This document shows, piece after piece, positions 29,038-37,186 of a stretch of DNA of 64,000 bases; position 1 is the first letter of the stretch, and every line of letters starts with the position of its first letter. The position numbers and the translations under genes were made by a program. Source of the stretch: Mesorhizobium sp. ES1-1 (GTDB lineage Bacteria; Pseudomonadota; Alphaproteobacteria; Rhizobiales; Rhizobiaceae); contig NZ_JAIUGX010000004.1 of assembly GCF_020164785.1 (NCBI RefSeq), positions 372,001-436,000 of the forward strand, read 5' to 3'. The notes beneath the pieces are model-generated. The model saw only the letters and a program-made list of their open reading frames with translations, did not search any database and was not told the DNA's origin.

Positions 29038-29514
29038 TCAGATCCAGCGTCGAACGCGCTTGGCGTAATCCCGGTATTTCTTGCCGAACTTCGTAGCCAG
29101 CACCTTTTCCTCGCCCTCGATCGCCATTTTCTGCGTCGCGAAGGCTGCGATGAACGCCAGTGGCAGGAACCATGCGGTGCCTGAGATGAAGGCAATACCG
29201 ATCAGAAGCAGCGTATTGGCGAGATACATCGGATTGCGGGTGATACCGAAGGGACCTGTGGTGACGAGGTGATCCGGCATTCCGTTGGGATTGAGCGTTG
29301 TCCTGGCCCGAACCATCGTCCGGATGGCGGTGAACCAGAGCGACAAGACGCCGAACAGCGCCACCCAGCCAGCGGCGAAAAGGATGTCGCCCAGGAGATC
29401 GCCGATCCATGGCAGCGGATAGAGAAGACCAAGCACGATGCTGATGGCGATGGCGGCGACATAAATCAGCGGCGGCCATGGTATGAGCCCCGGCTTCGGC
29501 TGGTTCTCGGTCAT
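29038..29514 (-). CDS. Isoprenylcysteine carboxyl methyltransferase / PEMT-like membrane methyltransferase
   Basis: A 158-residue protein with four hydrophobic segments and the C-terminal signature of the family: GPFGITRNPMYLANTLLLIG, then EGEEKVLATKFGKKYRDYAKRVRRW. It methylates lipid or small hydrophobic substrates using S-adenosylmethionine in known relatives; the substrate here is unknown. Its ATG at 29514 overlaps the stop of the upstream acyltransferase gene by 4 bp, so the two are translationally coupled. It converges with the MerR gene. Confidence 0.82.
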   Translation of the reverse strand: MTENQPKPGLIPWPPLIYVAAIAISIVLGLLYPLPWIGDLLGDILFAAGWVALFGVLSLWFTAIRTMVRARTTLNPNGMPDHLVTTGPFGITRNPMYLANTLLLIGIAFISGTAWFLPLAFIAAFATQKMAIEGEEKVLATKFGKKYRDYAKRVRRWI

Positions 29515-30509
29515 CTCACCCCCTGCTCCATCAGCTTGTCTTCTGTCTTGGCAGTGCATATGCCGGCCAGATCGGACACATGCGACTTCCATTCCGCGGT
29601 CTGGTCGTTGTTATAGAGGCGATCCAACGAGGCTTCGCTCTCGAGCGTATCCAACATGCACACACAGTAGCTGGAACAGAACTCGGTGTCGCGCGACTGC
29701 TCGCACGACCGCTGGCAGGTTTTCAGGAAATTGACTTGCGGAGTTTCGATATTGGCCGGCATCACCTGCGAAAACAGCCAGACGCAGCCGATCAGCAGCG
29801 GCTGATGGATCAGATAGAACGCCAGGCTGTGCCGGCCGATGAAGAGCAGTGGATTGGCCCAACGGCCAGGCACGAGCGCGGCCAGGCGCGCCCTTAGCCC
29901 AGACGCGGAGGCGAGTTTCGTGAACCCGATGCCGACAAGCACCGCGCCGAACCATGGAAACAGCGGCACGAAATCATTGGACCGGGGATTGATCGTCGAC
30001 AGGCCGACCCACCACAGCCAGGGATGGTCGAAAGCCTCCGACCGCAGATAGAGGGGCGCGGCGACGACAAGCGCGGCGACGGTAAGCGTCAGCAATGCCG
30101 GCAGCCGCAGGAAGGCGAGGCCTAGCAAGCTGGCGAGCGCGATCTCGTGCAGGATGCCGAAGAAGATGAAGCTGTCCGGCGTGGCGATGCGGGTGACCAC
30201 CGAGATGGCGACCGCTGCGCCGGCGACCATGGCGAACCGCTTCCAGAACCCGTTCCAGCGGATTTGACGGCCATGGGCGAGGTACAGGCTGACGCCGACC
30301 AGGAACAGGAAGGTGGAAGCGATGCAGCGCGCGTAGATCTTCCACCAGCCGAAGGCGGTGAGGCCGGGGTCGACATAGCCGAAGAACTCCAGGTCCCATG
30401 TGAAATGGTAGCTCGCCATGGCGACGAGCGCGACGCCGCGCATGATGTCGATGGCAAGGATGCGCCTTGGCGAATCCTCGGCAGGTGCGGTCGGCGTATG
30501 GATGCTCAT
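29511..30509 (-). CDS. DUF1624/HGSNAT-like membrane acyltransferase with Cys-rich tail
   Basis: A 332-residue protein. Residues 20-250 have about seven helices and the DUF1624 (heparan-alpha-glucosaminide N-acetyltransferase-like) markers: RRILAIDIMRGVALVAM, SYHFTWDLEFFGYVDP and IGRHSLAFYLIHQP. After the last helix a soluble tail carries C265, C269, C278, C282, C284 and C318, arranged as C-x3-C-x8-C-x3-C plus two more. That tail is not part of the usual family. Start: ATG 30509 (MSIHTPT); an in-frame start 18 codons earlier is less likely. It is coupled to the methyltransferase gene. Confidence 0.75.
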   Translation of the reverse strand: MSIHTPTAPAEDSPRRILAIDIMRGVALVAMASYHFTWDLEFFGYVDPGLTAFGWWKIYARCIASTFLFLVGVSLYLAHGRQIRWNGFWKRFAMVAGAAVAISVVTRIATPDSFIFFGILHEIALASLLGLAFLRLPALLTLTVAALVVAAPLYLRSEAFDHPWLWWVGLSTINPRSNDFVPLFPWFGAVLVGIGFTKLASASGLRARLAALVPGRWANPLLFIGRHSLAFYLIHQPLLIGCVWLFSQVMPANIETPQVNFLKTCQRSCEQSRDTEFCSSYCVCMLDTLESEASLDRLYNNDQTAEWKSHVSDLAGICTAKTEDKLMEQGVR

Positions 30510-30689
30510 GGTCTCGCGATCTGATTCAGCTGCCAGGACGACTAGCACGGTTGCGCCCGACAAAAGAAGACGTCGTCCCCTATTGCCGACCTAGAGGCGC
30601 AATTGGCTCTCGCGTGCCTGGTGCAATGCCCTTGACGCTTGGTCAGCCGGCCGAGCGGGGCTTCGCGGCGGCCGAAATAGCTTGGATAT

Positions 30690-31865
30690 TCAGGGCATTG
30701 GCGGGAGCGCAGCGTGGCGTTCGCGGACCCACTCATGGAAACGGTGCAATTCGTATTCCTCGGGCATCAGTACGCCGGCCGAGTGACGCTTGGAGCGCAG
30801 GCCCTTCTGGTTGACCTCGCAGATCGCCGCATCCTCCTCCAGCACCTGGCGGCCGAAGCCGACGATGTTTTCGATGTCGGTCGAGGCCAGCGCCTCGGGC
30901 GCGAAAAGCCATTCGGCGACAAGTTCGGTCTGCTCGGGCCCGAGCGGAATCAGCCGCACGGTTCTGACATAATCGACATGGCCGACGACGAACATCGAAG
31001 GCAGGCTGGTGGCATAGGTCTGGCCGGCGGCGCGTTCGGCCGGTGTCAGTCCGGCGAAGACCGGCCCGTGCGCCTGCCCGTCGCGTGACCATGTCTCGGC
31101 GCCCATACGCAGCCCGCCGGAGAATTCCGGCGAATCATTATCGGCTTGGCGGGTCCAGTCAGGATCGTCATGGCGGTCCATCAGGCCGCGGCCATAGATC
31201 GGCACCAGCCGCGACAGGTCCTTGTGGACGCCCGGACAATGCAGGCACTCGTTGAAGTTCTCCCAGAAGATTTTCCAATTGCAGTTCATGACCTTGCGCA
31301 GCGCATAGCCTGTCACCAGGGCTTCCAGCGGCCAGTTGGCAAGGTCGGCGGAGGCAGGATCAAAGGACGATTGCGCCGTGCCGGCCGCGTCTTCGACGAG
31401 ATTGACGAAGACGAAGCCCCGCCAAACCGAGAGTGCGACGCGATAAAGCGGATGATCGGCCTTGTCGAAGCCATCGGGCAGCGTTTTTGACGGCACCCGC
31501 ACGAGGTCGCCGCGCAGGGAGTAGGACCATGCGTGGTATGGGCAGGTGATGAGCCGCGCCTTCAGCCGGCCCTCGCTTTCCTGGCAGAGCTGCGAGCCCC
31601 GATGCCGGCAGGTATTGTGGAAAGCGCGCAGTTCGCCGGTCTCGTCGCGCAGCACGATGATTTCCTGCGTGCCGACGCGGAAAGTGCGGAAGGACAGCGG
31701 CTGCGCCAGATCGGCCTCGCGACAGACGAGCAGCCAACTCCTGTACCAGATCGCGTCGAGATCGCTTTGATAGGCGGCTGCATCCCAATAGGCCGACGAG
31801 GGCAGCGTCGGTTCGACCCGCCTCAGGCCATTGTAAGGATCGCGCTCGCCGGCAATGGGCTGCAT
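30690..31865 (-). CDS. Rieske non-heme iron oxygenase, alpha subunit (betaine-demethylase type)
   Basis: A 391-residue ring-hydroxylase-type oxygenase. Rieske ligands: C86-x-H88 and C108-x2-H111 (19-residue spacing). The mononuclear iron site E206-x2-H209-x4-H214 lies in ENFNECLHCPGVH, followed by a distal acidic C-terminal ligand region. The ECLHCPGVHK form is typical of quaternary-ammonium oxygenases such as the glycine betaine demethylase GbcA or choline monooxygenase. No ferredoxin reductase partner is adjacent. The window's sarcosine oxidase and dimethylglycine-dehydrogenase-like genes fit betaine breakdown, but the substrate is inferred. The upstream 31909-31919 AATTG-T-CAATT is a possible operator. 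Confidence 0.85.
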   Translation of the reverse strand: MQPIAGERDPYNGLRRVEPTLPSSAYWDAAAYQSDLDAIWYRSWLLVCREADLAQPLSFRTFRVGTQEIIVLRDETGELRAFHNTCRHRGSQLCQESEGRLKARLITCPYHAWSYSLRGDLVRVPSKTLPDGFDKADHPLYRVALSVWRGFVFVNLVEDAAGTAQSSFDPASADLANWPLEALVTGYALRKVMNCNWKIFWENFNECLHCPGVHKDLSRLVPIYGRGLMDRHDDPDWTRQADNDSPEFSGGLRMGAETWSRDGQAHGPVFAGLTPAERAAGQTYATSLPSMFVVGHVDYVRTVRLIPLGPEQTELVAEWLFAPEALASTDIENIVGFGRQVLEEDAAICEVNQKGLRSKRHSAGVLMPEEYELHRFHEWVRERHAALPPMP

Positions 31866-32017
31866 GGCAGACCTTCTCTAAAGAAGCCAGCCGACACCCG
31901 GTCAAGGGAATTGTCAATTGTGCCCCGGACAGTCGATCTCGCGGCATGGCGCATTCGCGTTGATTGCCGGCGGAATTTGGTTTGCCGCGCGCGGCGATTT
32001 TCCCTATAGTCCGGTTG

Positions 32018-32206
32018 TCGTCGGTTCCGCTTTGGAGCCAAGAGGGAATGCGGTACGGGTGACTTGTCGTCCAATGCCGTGGCTGCCCCCGCAACTGTGT
32101 GCGGTAGTCCTCTCCATATGCCACTGAAGATTAGTCTTCGGGAAGGTGGGGAAGGGCGCTTATCCGCGAGCCAGGAGACCTGCCGGCGACGGCAAACTGA
32201 CAGGCC
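32018..32206 (+). promoter_or_regulatory. Cobalamin (AdoCbl) riboswitch
   Basis: The leader of cbtB contains the invariant elements of the class: GCCACTG at 32120-32126 and the B12 box AGCCAGGAGACCTGCC at 32169-32184, with the long peripheral stems between about 32018 and 32160. It ends about 25 bp before the cbtB start, where the GACAGGCCCTCGGGTGGAGGGCG segment can form an expression platform. High cobalamin should turn off the cbtB-cbtA-cobP-cobO unit. Boundaries are approximate. Confidence 0.95.
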
Positions 32207-32232
32207 CTCGGGTGGAGGGCGAAAGGACATAG

Positions 32233-32412
32233 ATGAATACCGCTTCCGTTTCCCTCGGCGCTTCCGTCTCCTCGCAGTCGCGCTTCATGCAGCTGGTGCT
32301 CACTGCATTTCTCGGCCTGTTCGTTGTCGGTGTTGTCGGCTTCTCGCATATCGAGGTGGTTCACAACGCCGCGCACGACTATCGCCACTCAATGGCGTTT
32401 CCCTGCCACTGA
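32233..32412 (+). CDS. cbtB: CbtB, small subunit of predicted cobalt transporter
   Basis: A 59-residue protein with one membrane helix (LVLTAFLGLFVVGVVGF) and a C-terminal His-rich segment HNAAHDYRHSMAFPCH, the metal-binding signature of CbtB. ATG 32233 has an AAAGGA site directly after the riboswitch. It is paired with cbtA 15 bp downstream. CbtAB is predicted to import cobalt under B12 control. Confidence 0.92.
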   Translation: MNTASVSLGASVSSQSRFMQLVLTAFLGLFVVGVVGFSHIEVVHNAAHDYRHSMAFPCH

Positions 32413-32427
32413 CGAGGAATTGACATC

Positions 32428-33198
32428 ATGAACCTGTTTCGCAACGTCGTGTTCATCGCGGCGATCGCAGGGCTCGTGGCTGGCGTCGTTCTCGCCTGCA
32501 TGCAGGCCTTTGCCACCGACCCTCTGATCTACCAGGCCGAAGTTTTTGAAAAGGCTGGCGGCCACCAGCACGATCATGCAGCGGCACCGGCCGCCAGCAC
32601 CACCAATGCCATGAGCAGCGCCGCACCGGCGCCTGCCGAAGCGGCCGCCCCGATGGAAGACGAAGGTTGGGCTCCGGCCGACGGTTTCGAGCGGTTCGCG
32701 TTCAGCGTGCTTGCCAATATCGTCACCGGAATCGGCTTCGCGCTGATCCTGGTCGCTGTTTCGGAATTCGCCGGAGGCATTGGCGGCTGGCGCCAGGGCG
32801 TGTTCTGGGGACTTGCCGGCTTTGCCGTATTCACGCTCGCTCCTGGCCTTGGCCTGCCGCCGGAACTGCCGGCCATGCCGGCGGCCGATCTCATGCAGCG
32901 CCAGACCTGGTGGTGGGCGACGGTAGCCGCGACCGCCGCCGGGCTTGGCCTGATTGCCTTCCGCAAATCGTTGCCGATGACTATCCTCGGTGTCCTGCTG
33001 ATCGTCGCTCCGCATATTGTCGGCGCGCCGCAGCCGGAGAGCTTCGAGACGCCGATCCCCGAAGGCCTCCACCATCAGTTCGTGGTGGCGGTGACGCTCA
33101 CCAATCTGGTGTTCTGGCTGGTGCTCGGTGCGGTCGTGGGTGTGGTCCGGAGCCGCTTCACCGGTACCGCTACCAGCCTGCGCGACAGCTTTGCCTGA
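32428..33198 (+). CDS. cbtA: CbtA, predicted cobalt transporter
   Basis: A 256-residue protein with five to six membrane helices, the CbtA layout. An Ala/Pro-rich loop with a histidine pair (GGHQHDH) lies after helix 1, and further hydrophobic helices follow up to VVGVVRSRF. The N-terminal NVVFIAAIAGLVAGVVLA helix and HQFVVAVTLTNLVFW near the end are family-typical. It presumably imports Co2+ with CbtB for corrin synthesis. It overlaps the start of cobP by 8 bp. Confidence 0.9.
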   Translation: MNLFRNVVFIAAIAGLVAGVVLACMQAFATDPLIYQAEVFEKAGGHQHDHAAAPAASTTNAMSSAAPAPAEAAAPMEDEGWAPADGFERFAFSVLANIVTGIGFALILVAVSEFAGGIGGWRQGVFWGLAGFAVFTLAPGLGLPPELPAMPAADLMQRQTWWWATVAATAAGLGLIAFRKSLPMTILGVLLIVAPHIVGAPQPESFETPIPEGLHHQFVVAVTLTNLVFWLVLGAVVGVVRSRFTGTATSLRDSFA

Positions 33199-33706
33199 TA
33201 AGGGCAAGCTGACCTTCATTATCGGTGGCGCGCGCTCCGGCAAGAGCGCGCACGCCGAAACCCTGGCGGCGGCCTTGCCTTCGCCATGGACCTATATCGC
33301 CACGGCGCAGGCCTATGACGACGAGATGCGCGAGCGCATCTCGCTGCACCGGTCGCGGCGTGGCGAAGGCTGGGTGACCGTGGATGCGCCGCTGGACCTT
33401 CTCGGCGCTCTCGGTTCTCTGCCGGACAATCGGCCGGTGCTGGTCGACTGCCTGACGCTGTGGCTGACCAACCACATGCTGGCCGAACACGACCTCGAGC
33501 TCGAATGCCGCCGGTTGGCGGACGCACTGTCGCGGCCGCGCGGGGCTTGGTTCGTGGTTTCCAATGAAGTCGGCCAGGGCATCGTGCCGGACAATGCACT
33601 GGCGCGCCGTTTCCGCGATGCCGCAGGCCGGCTCAACCAGCAGGTCGCGGCGGTCGCCGATAGCGTGTTGCTGATGGTGGCGGGGCTGCCGCTCAAGGTG
33701 AAGTGA
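33191..33706 (+). CDS. cobP: Adenosylcobinamide kinase / GTP:cobinamide-phosphate guanylyltransferase
   Basis: A 171-residue bifunctional CobP/CobU that phosphorylates adenosylcobinamide and makes AdoCbi-GDP in nucleotide-loop assembly. The P-loop GGARSGKS is at residues 12-19, and the later LVDCLTLWLTN and VSNEVGQGIVP segments are family landmarks. The best start is TTG at 33191, inside the end of cbtA, because IIGGARSGK lies 10 codons on; no ATG/GTG is close, and the ribosome site is poor. Translation is probably coupled to cbtA. Confidence 0.9.
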   Translation: MPDKGKLTFIIGGARSGKSAHAETLAAALPSPWTYIATAQAYDDEMRERISLHRSRRGEGWVTVDAPLDLLGALGSLPDNRPVLVDCLTLWLTNHMLAEHDLELECRRLADALSRPRGAWFVVSNEVGQGIVPDNALARRFRDAAGRLNQQVAAVADSVLLMVAGLPLKVK

Positions 33707-33707
33707 G

Positions 33708-34337
33708 ATGACCGACATCGACGAAAAGGCCATCGACGATCGGGACGAGGAGCGTCACCGTTCGAAGATGGCCAAACGCAAGGCGGTGCAGGACGCCGAG
33801 GTGGCCAGCAAGACGGTCGAGAAAGGGCTCCTGATCGTCAATACCGGTCCCGGCAAGGGCAAGACGACAGCCGCTTTCGGCCTGGCGCTACGGATGCTTG
33901 GCTACGGCAGGCGCGTCGGGGTCGTCCAGTTCATCAAGGGCAAGTGGCACACCGGCGAGAAGGATGCGTTCGCGGCGTTTGGCGATCGCGTTGTCTGGCA
34001 CACAATGGGCGAAGGCTTCACCTGGGAGACGCAGGATCTGAAGCGCGACATTGCCGCGGCGCAAGCCGCCTGGGCCAAGGTGCTCGAATTGATGGCAGAT
34101 CCATCCATCAGCCTGCTGGTGCTCGACGAATTGAACATCGCGCTGCGCTACGATTATCTCGATCTCGACATGGTGGTTGGGGCGTTGAAAGCCCGTCGCG
34201 AAGGGCTTCATGTCGTCGTTACCGGGCGCAATGCCAAGCCGGCGCTGGTCGAGGCTGCGGACCTGGTCACCGAGATGGGGGTGACGAAACACCATTTCTC
34301 CGCGGGCGTGAAAGCTCAGCAGGGTATCGAGTTCTGA
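33708..34337 (+). CDS. cobO: Cob(I)yrinic acid a,c-diamide adenosyltransferase
   Basis: A 209-residue BtuR/CobO enzyme that attaches the 5'-deoxyadenosyl ligand to cobalt of the corrin. The P-loop variant GPGKGKTT is at 47-54. The segments GYGRRVGVVQFIKGKW, LVLDELNIALRYDYL and the C-terminal HHFSAGVKAQQGIEF are typical. ATG 1 bp after cobP. It is the last gene of the riboswitch-controlled unit; extragenic palindromes follow. Confidence 0.95.
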   Translation: MTDIDEKAIDDRDEERHRSKMAKRKAVQDAEVASKTVEKGLLIVNTGPGKGKTTAAFGLALRMLGYGRRVGVVQFIKGKWHTGEKDAFAAFGDRVVWHTMGEGFTWETQDLKRDIAAAQAAWAKVLELMADPSISLLVLDELNIALRYDYLDLDMVVGALKARREGLHVVVTGRNAKPALVEAADLVTEMGVTKHHFSAGVKAQQGIEF

Positions 34338-34383
34338 GGTCTTTTGCCTGCTGTCGTGGGTAAGCCTTTGGCCCAGTCGCCAC

Positions 34384-34655
34384 GCTCCCGGCAGGGCTCA
34401 CTTCCTTTCCCTCCGGAGGGGGGAAAGGTGGCGCTGCGAAGCAGCGACGGATTGGGGGAAGGCGGTTATCGAACACGAGGCCGTAGGCAGGCAAGCGCGA
34501 CGCGACTGGCGCGAAAACGCGACTGTCGGGCTAGTCGACCCCCACTCCGTCTCGGCTTCGCCGAGCCACCTCTCCCCCGATCGACGGGGGAGAGGAAGGG
34601 CGCGAAGCTGTTGCGGCCCGGCCCCCTTCCTTTCCTCCGGGAGAGAGCTGACCGG
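34384..34655. repeat. Pair of extragenic palindromic elements between convergent cob genes
   Basis: The 326-bp gap between cobO and cobD holds two hairpin clusters. The first has CCTTTCCC...GGGGAAAGG at 34404-34428 with CGCTGC-GAA-GCAGCG following. The second has CTCGGC-TTC-GCCGAG at 34551-34565 and CCTCTCCCCC...GGGGGAGAGG at 34569-34595, and a further purine/pyrimidine half lies near 34625. Their sequence resembles the REP-like elements common in Mesorhizobium intergenic DNA (recollection). They could act as bidirectional transcription end points. Confidence 0.7.
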
Positions 34656-34663
34656 GGTTGAGA

Positions 34664-35635
34664 TCAAGCTAAAATGACGACCATCGAAATCAACCCGAAC
34701 ATACCAATCAGCAGGCAGTCGGCGACGCGATAGAGTTTCAGCGCCCGCCTTATGTCGACGCTGTCAGCCTCGCAGCGACCGCCTTCGCCCATGAAGACAT
34801 CGTCGACCAGAATTCCGCCATAGCTGCGCGGTCCGGCAAGGGCGAGCCCCAGCGCGCCGGCCATTGCCGCCTCCGGCCAGCCGGCATTGGGTGAACGGTG
34901 CTTTTTGGCGTCGCGCCACACGGCGCGCCAGGCACCGCCTGGGTCGGCTCGCTTGACCAGGAACGCCGCAAGCACGATGAGCAGCGCGCTCAGCCGCGAC
35001 GCCGGCAGGTTGATCCAATCGTCGAAACGCGCCGCCGCCCAGCCGAAAGCCTCGTGGCGCGGAGTGCGATGTCCGATCATCGAATCGGCCGTGTTAGCCG
35101 CCTTATAGGCCGCGCCGCCGGCGAGGCCGCCGACGCCGGTCCAGAAGGCGGGAGCGACGATGCCGTCGGAAAAGTTCTCGGCCAGGCTTTCGATGGCCGC
35201 ACGGCAAACGCCGGCTCGGTCCAGCGTTTCGGGATCGCGGCCGACGATGCGCGAGACCGCGACGCGCCCCATGGCGAGGCCGCCGCTGTCGAGCGCGTCG
35301 GCGACAGCCTCGACGTGGTCGTGGAGGCTTTTCTGCGACAGCAGCGATGTCGCCAGGAGGGCGGCGACGACCAGCCCCAGGGGAACGAACCAGAGAAGGA
35401 ATATCTGCATGAAGAGGCCGATCACACCGGGCACCAGCACGATGACCAGCAAGGCCTGGACACCCCGTTGGCGACGCAGGGCGTCGGGATCAGTGGCGCG
35501 ATTGAGCTTCAGGTCGAGAAAGGATATCAGCCTGCCGATCCACGTCACCGGGTGGCCGATGGCGCGAAACAGCCAGTCCGGATAACCCAGGAAGAATTCG
35601 ACGGCCAATGACAGGAAAGCGATCAGGACTGACAT
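34664..35635 (-). CDS. cobD: Adenosylcobinamide-phosphate synthase (CbiB family)
   Basis: A 323-residue membrane enzyme that joins the aminopropanol(-phosphate) arm to adenosylcobyric acid. It has several helices and the family segments GYPDWLFRAIGHPVTWIGRLI, ESLAENFSDGIVAPAFW and NTADSMIGHRTPRHEAFGW. ATG 35635 shares two bases with the start of the divergent cobC gene (CATG). An upstream in-frame extension inside cobC is rejected. Alphaproteobacterial naming is used; the same enzyme is CbiB in enterobacteria. Confidence 0.94.
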   Translation of the reverse strand: MSVLIAFLSLAVEFFLGYPDWLFRAIGHPVTWIGRLISFLDLKLNRATDPDALRRQRGVQALLVIVLVPGVIGLFMQIFLLWFVPLGLVVAALLATSLLSQKSLHDHVEAVADALDSGGLAMGRVAVSRIVGRDPETLDRAGVCRAAIESLAENFSDGIVAPAFWTGVGGLAGGAAYKAANTADSMIGHRTPRHEAFGWAAARFDDWINLPASRLSALLIVLAAFLVKRADPGGAWRAVWRDAKKHRSPNAGWPEAAMAGALGLALAGPRSYGGILVDDVFMGEGGRCEADSVDIRRALKLYRVADCLLIGMFGLISMVVILA

Positions 35636-36671
35636 GAAGCTTCTTGATGGAGCGGTGGACCATGGTGGAAGTCTCGGCCGGGCGAGGTTGCTTTTCCCAA
35701 ACGCCGTGTTGCCTTTCGTCGACCTCTCGACCGGTATCAACCCGCACTCCTATCCGCTTTTCGACCTGCCCGCCACCGCCCTGTCGCGGTTGCCGGAAGC
35801 CGGGCGGCTGCTTGAGCTGAGGGCGGTCGCGGCCAAGGCCTACGGAGCGCCATCGCCGGCCAATGTGGCAGCGGCGCCGGGCACGCAGATCCTGCTGCCG
35901 CGCGTCGCCTCCCTGATCGCCCCGGGCAGGGCGCTGGTGCTGGGGCCGACCTATGCCGAACATGCCCGCGCCGCGGCGATAGCCGGGCACAGCGTGGCCG
36001 AGGTCAGCGATTTCGAGGCTCTGGCCGGCGCCAATCTTGCCATCATCGTAAACCCCAACAATCCGGATGGGCGCGTCGTCGAACGGGAGCGGTTGCTGGC
36101 TCTGGCTGCTGCGCTGCGCGCCAAAGACGGATTGCTGGTCGTCGACGAAGCATTCATGGATGTCGGCCCGCGTCACCAAAGCCTCGCCGGTGATGTCGGC
36201 CAGGGTGGCATTGTCGTGCTGCGTTCCTTCGGCAAGTTCTTCGGCCTGGCCGGCCTCCGGCTTGGGTTCGCGCTTTCAGATCCACAAACCGCTGGGTTGC
36301 TGGAAAGGCAATTCGGGCCTTGGGCCGTTGCCGGTCCGGCTCTGGAATACGGCATCCGGGCGCTTGCCGATATTGGCTGGCAGGACGCGATGCGGACATC
36401 GCTCGCCGAATCATCGGCGCGGCTCGATGGCCTGTTCGGACGCTTCGGCGTTCCGGTGGCGGGCGGCACCACGCTTTACCGGTACCTGCGGCTTTCCGAC
36501 GCCGCCGGCCTTTTTTGCGCGCTCGGCGAGCACGGCATCGTGCTGCGGCACTTCGCCGATAGGCCGGATGTGTTGCGCGCCGGTCTGCCTGGAAGCGAAG
36601 AGGAATGGCGGCGGCTCGGCTCCGCTCTTGCCGGATGGGCGTCACGGCGCGAAAATCGATCGAAGGACTGA
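35634..36671 (+). CDS. cobC: Threonine-phosphate decarboxylase-like CobC
   Basis: A 345-residue fold-type I PLP enzyme of the CobD(Salmonella)/CobC(Pseudomonas) type that supplies (R)-1-amino-2-propanol phosphate for the corrin side arm. NPNNPDG at 140-146, D171 and the PLP lysine K201 in SFGKFFGLAGLRLG are present. The start ATG at 35634 overlaps that of the divergent cobD; CAGGA lies 8 bp upstream, inside cobD. It is followed after 5 bp by a phosphatase gene. Confidence 0.92.
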   Translation: MKLLDGAVDHGGSLGRARLLFPNAVLPFVDLSTGINPHSYPLFDLPATALSRLPEAGRLLELRAVAAKAYGAPSPANVAAAPGTQILLPRVASLIAPGRALVLGPTYAEHARAAAIAGHSVAEVSDFEALAGANLAIIVNPNNPDGRVVERERLLALAAALRAKDGLLVVDEAFMDVGPRHQSLAGDVGQGGIVVLRSFGKFFGLAGLRLGFALSDPQTAGLLERQFGPWAVAGPALEYGIRALADIGWQDAMRTSLAESSARLDGLFGRFGVPVAGGTTLYRYLRLSDAAGLFCALGEHGIVLRHFADRPDVLRAGLPGSEEEWRRLGSALAGWASRRENRSKD

Positions 36672-36676
36672 CGACT

Positions 36677-37186
36677 ATGATCCATGTCTGCTCGCTGTCG
36701 AAGATCGAGGAAACGGTGGTCAGAACCGGGGCCGACCGAATGCTGTCGCTGCTAGCGGCGGGCACGGAAGTGATGCGTCCGGCATCGATCGCGAGAGAGA
36801 ACCATCTTCACCTGGTGATGCACGACATTGCGGCGGCACAGGACGGCATGACCATGCCGGGCGAAGACCACGTTCGCAACCTGCTGGATTTCGCGCGCCG
36901 CTGGGACCGGGCAAAGCCGATGGTCGTGCACTGCTACGCCGGCATCAGCCGCTCGACCGCTTCAGCCTACATCATCGCTGCGGCATTGGCGCCGAAGCGC
37001 GACGAGGTTGAACTGGCCCGAACGCTGAGGGCGCTGTCACCCTCGGCGACGCCCAATCCACGGTTGATCGCGGTGGCCGACGCCTTGCTTGATCGCAATG
37101 GCCGCATGATCGAGGCGATCGAATCGATCGGGCGCGGCGCGGATGCCTTCGAAGGCACGCCGTTCGCGCTCAAGATCGATGTGTAG
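36677..37186 (+). CDS. Tyrosine/dual-specificity-type protein phosphatase
   Basis: A 169-residue protein with the cysteine-phosphatase P-loop HC86YAGISR92STAS and an acidic loop (D50 region) ahead of it. It is 5 bp downstream of cobC and probably co-transcribed. Known relatives act on phosphotyrosine, phosphoinositides or small phosphoesters. Because it follows the cobalamin side-arm gene, a role on a corrin or aminopropanol phosphate is possible but purely contextual. Start ATG 36677 (MIHVCSL). It abuts the stop of the convergent creatininase gene. Confidence 0.82.
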   Translation: MIHVCSLSKIEETVVRTGADRMLSLLAAGTEVMRPASIARENHLHLVMHDIAAAQDGMTMPGEDHVRNLLDFARRWDRAKPMVVHCYAGISRSTASAYIIAAALAPKRDEVELARTLRALSPSATPNPRLIAVADALLDRNGRMIEAIESIGRGADAFEGTPFALKIDV

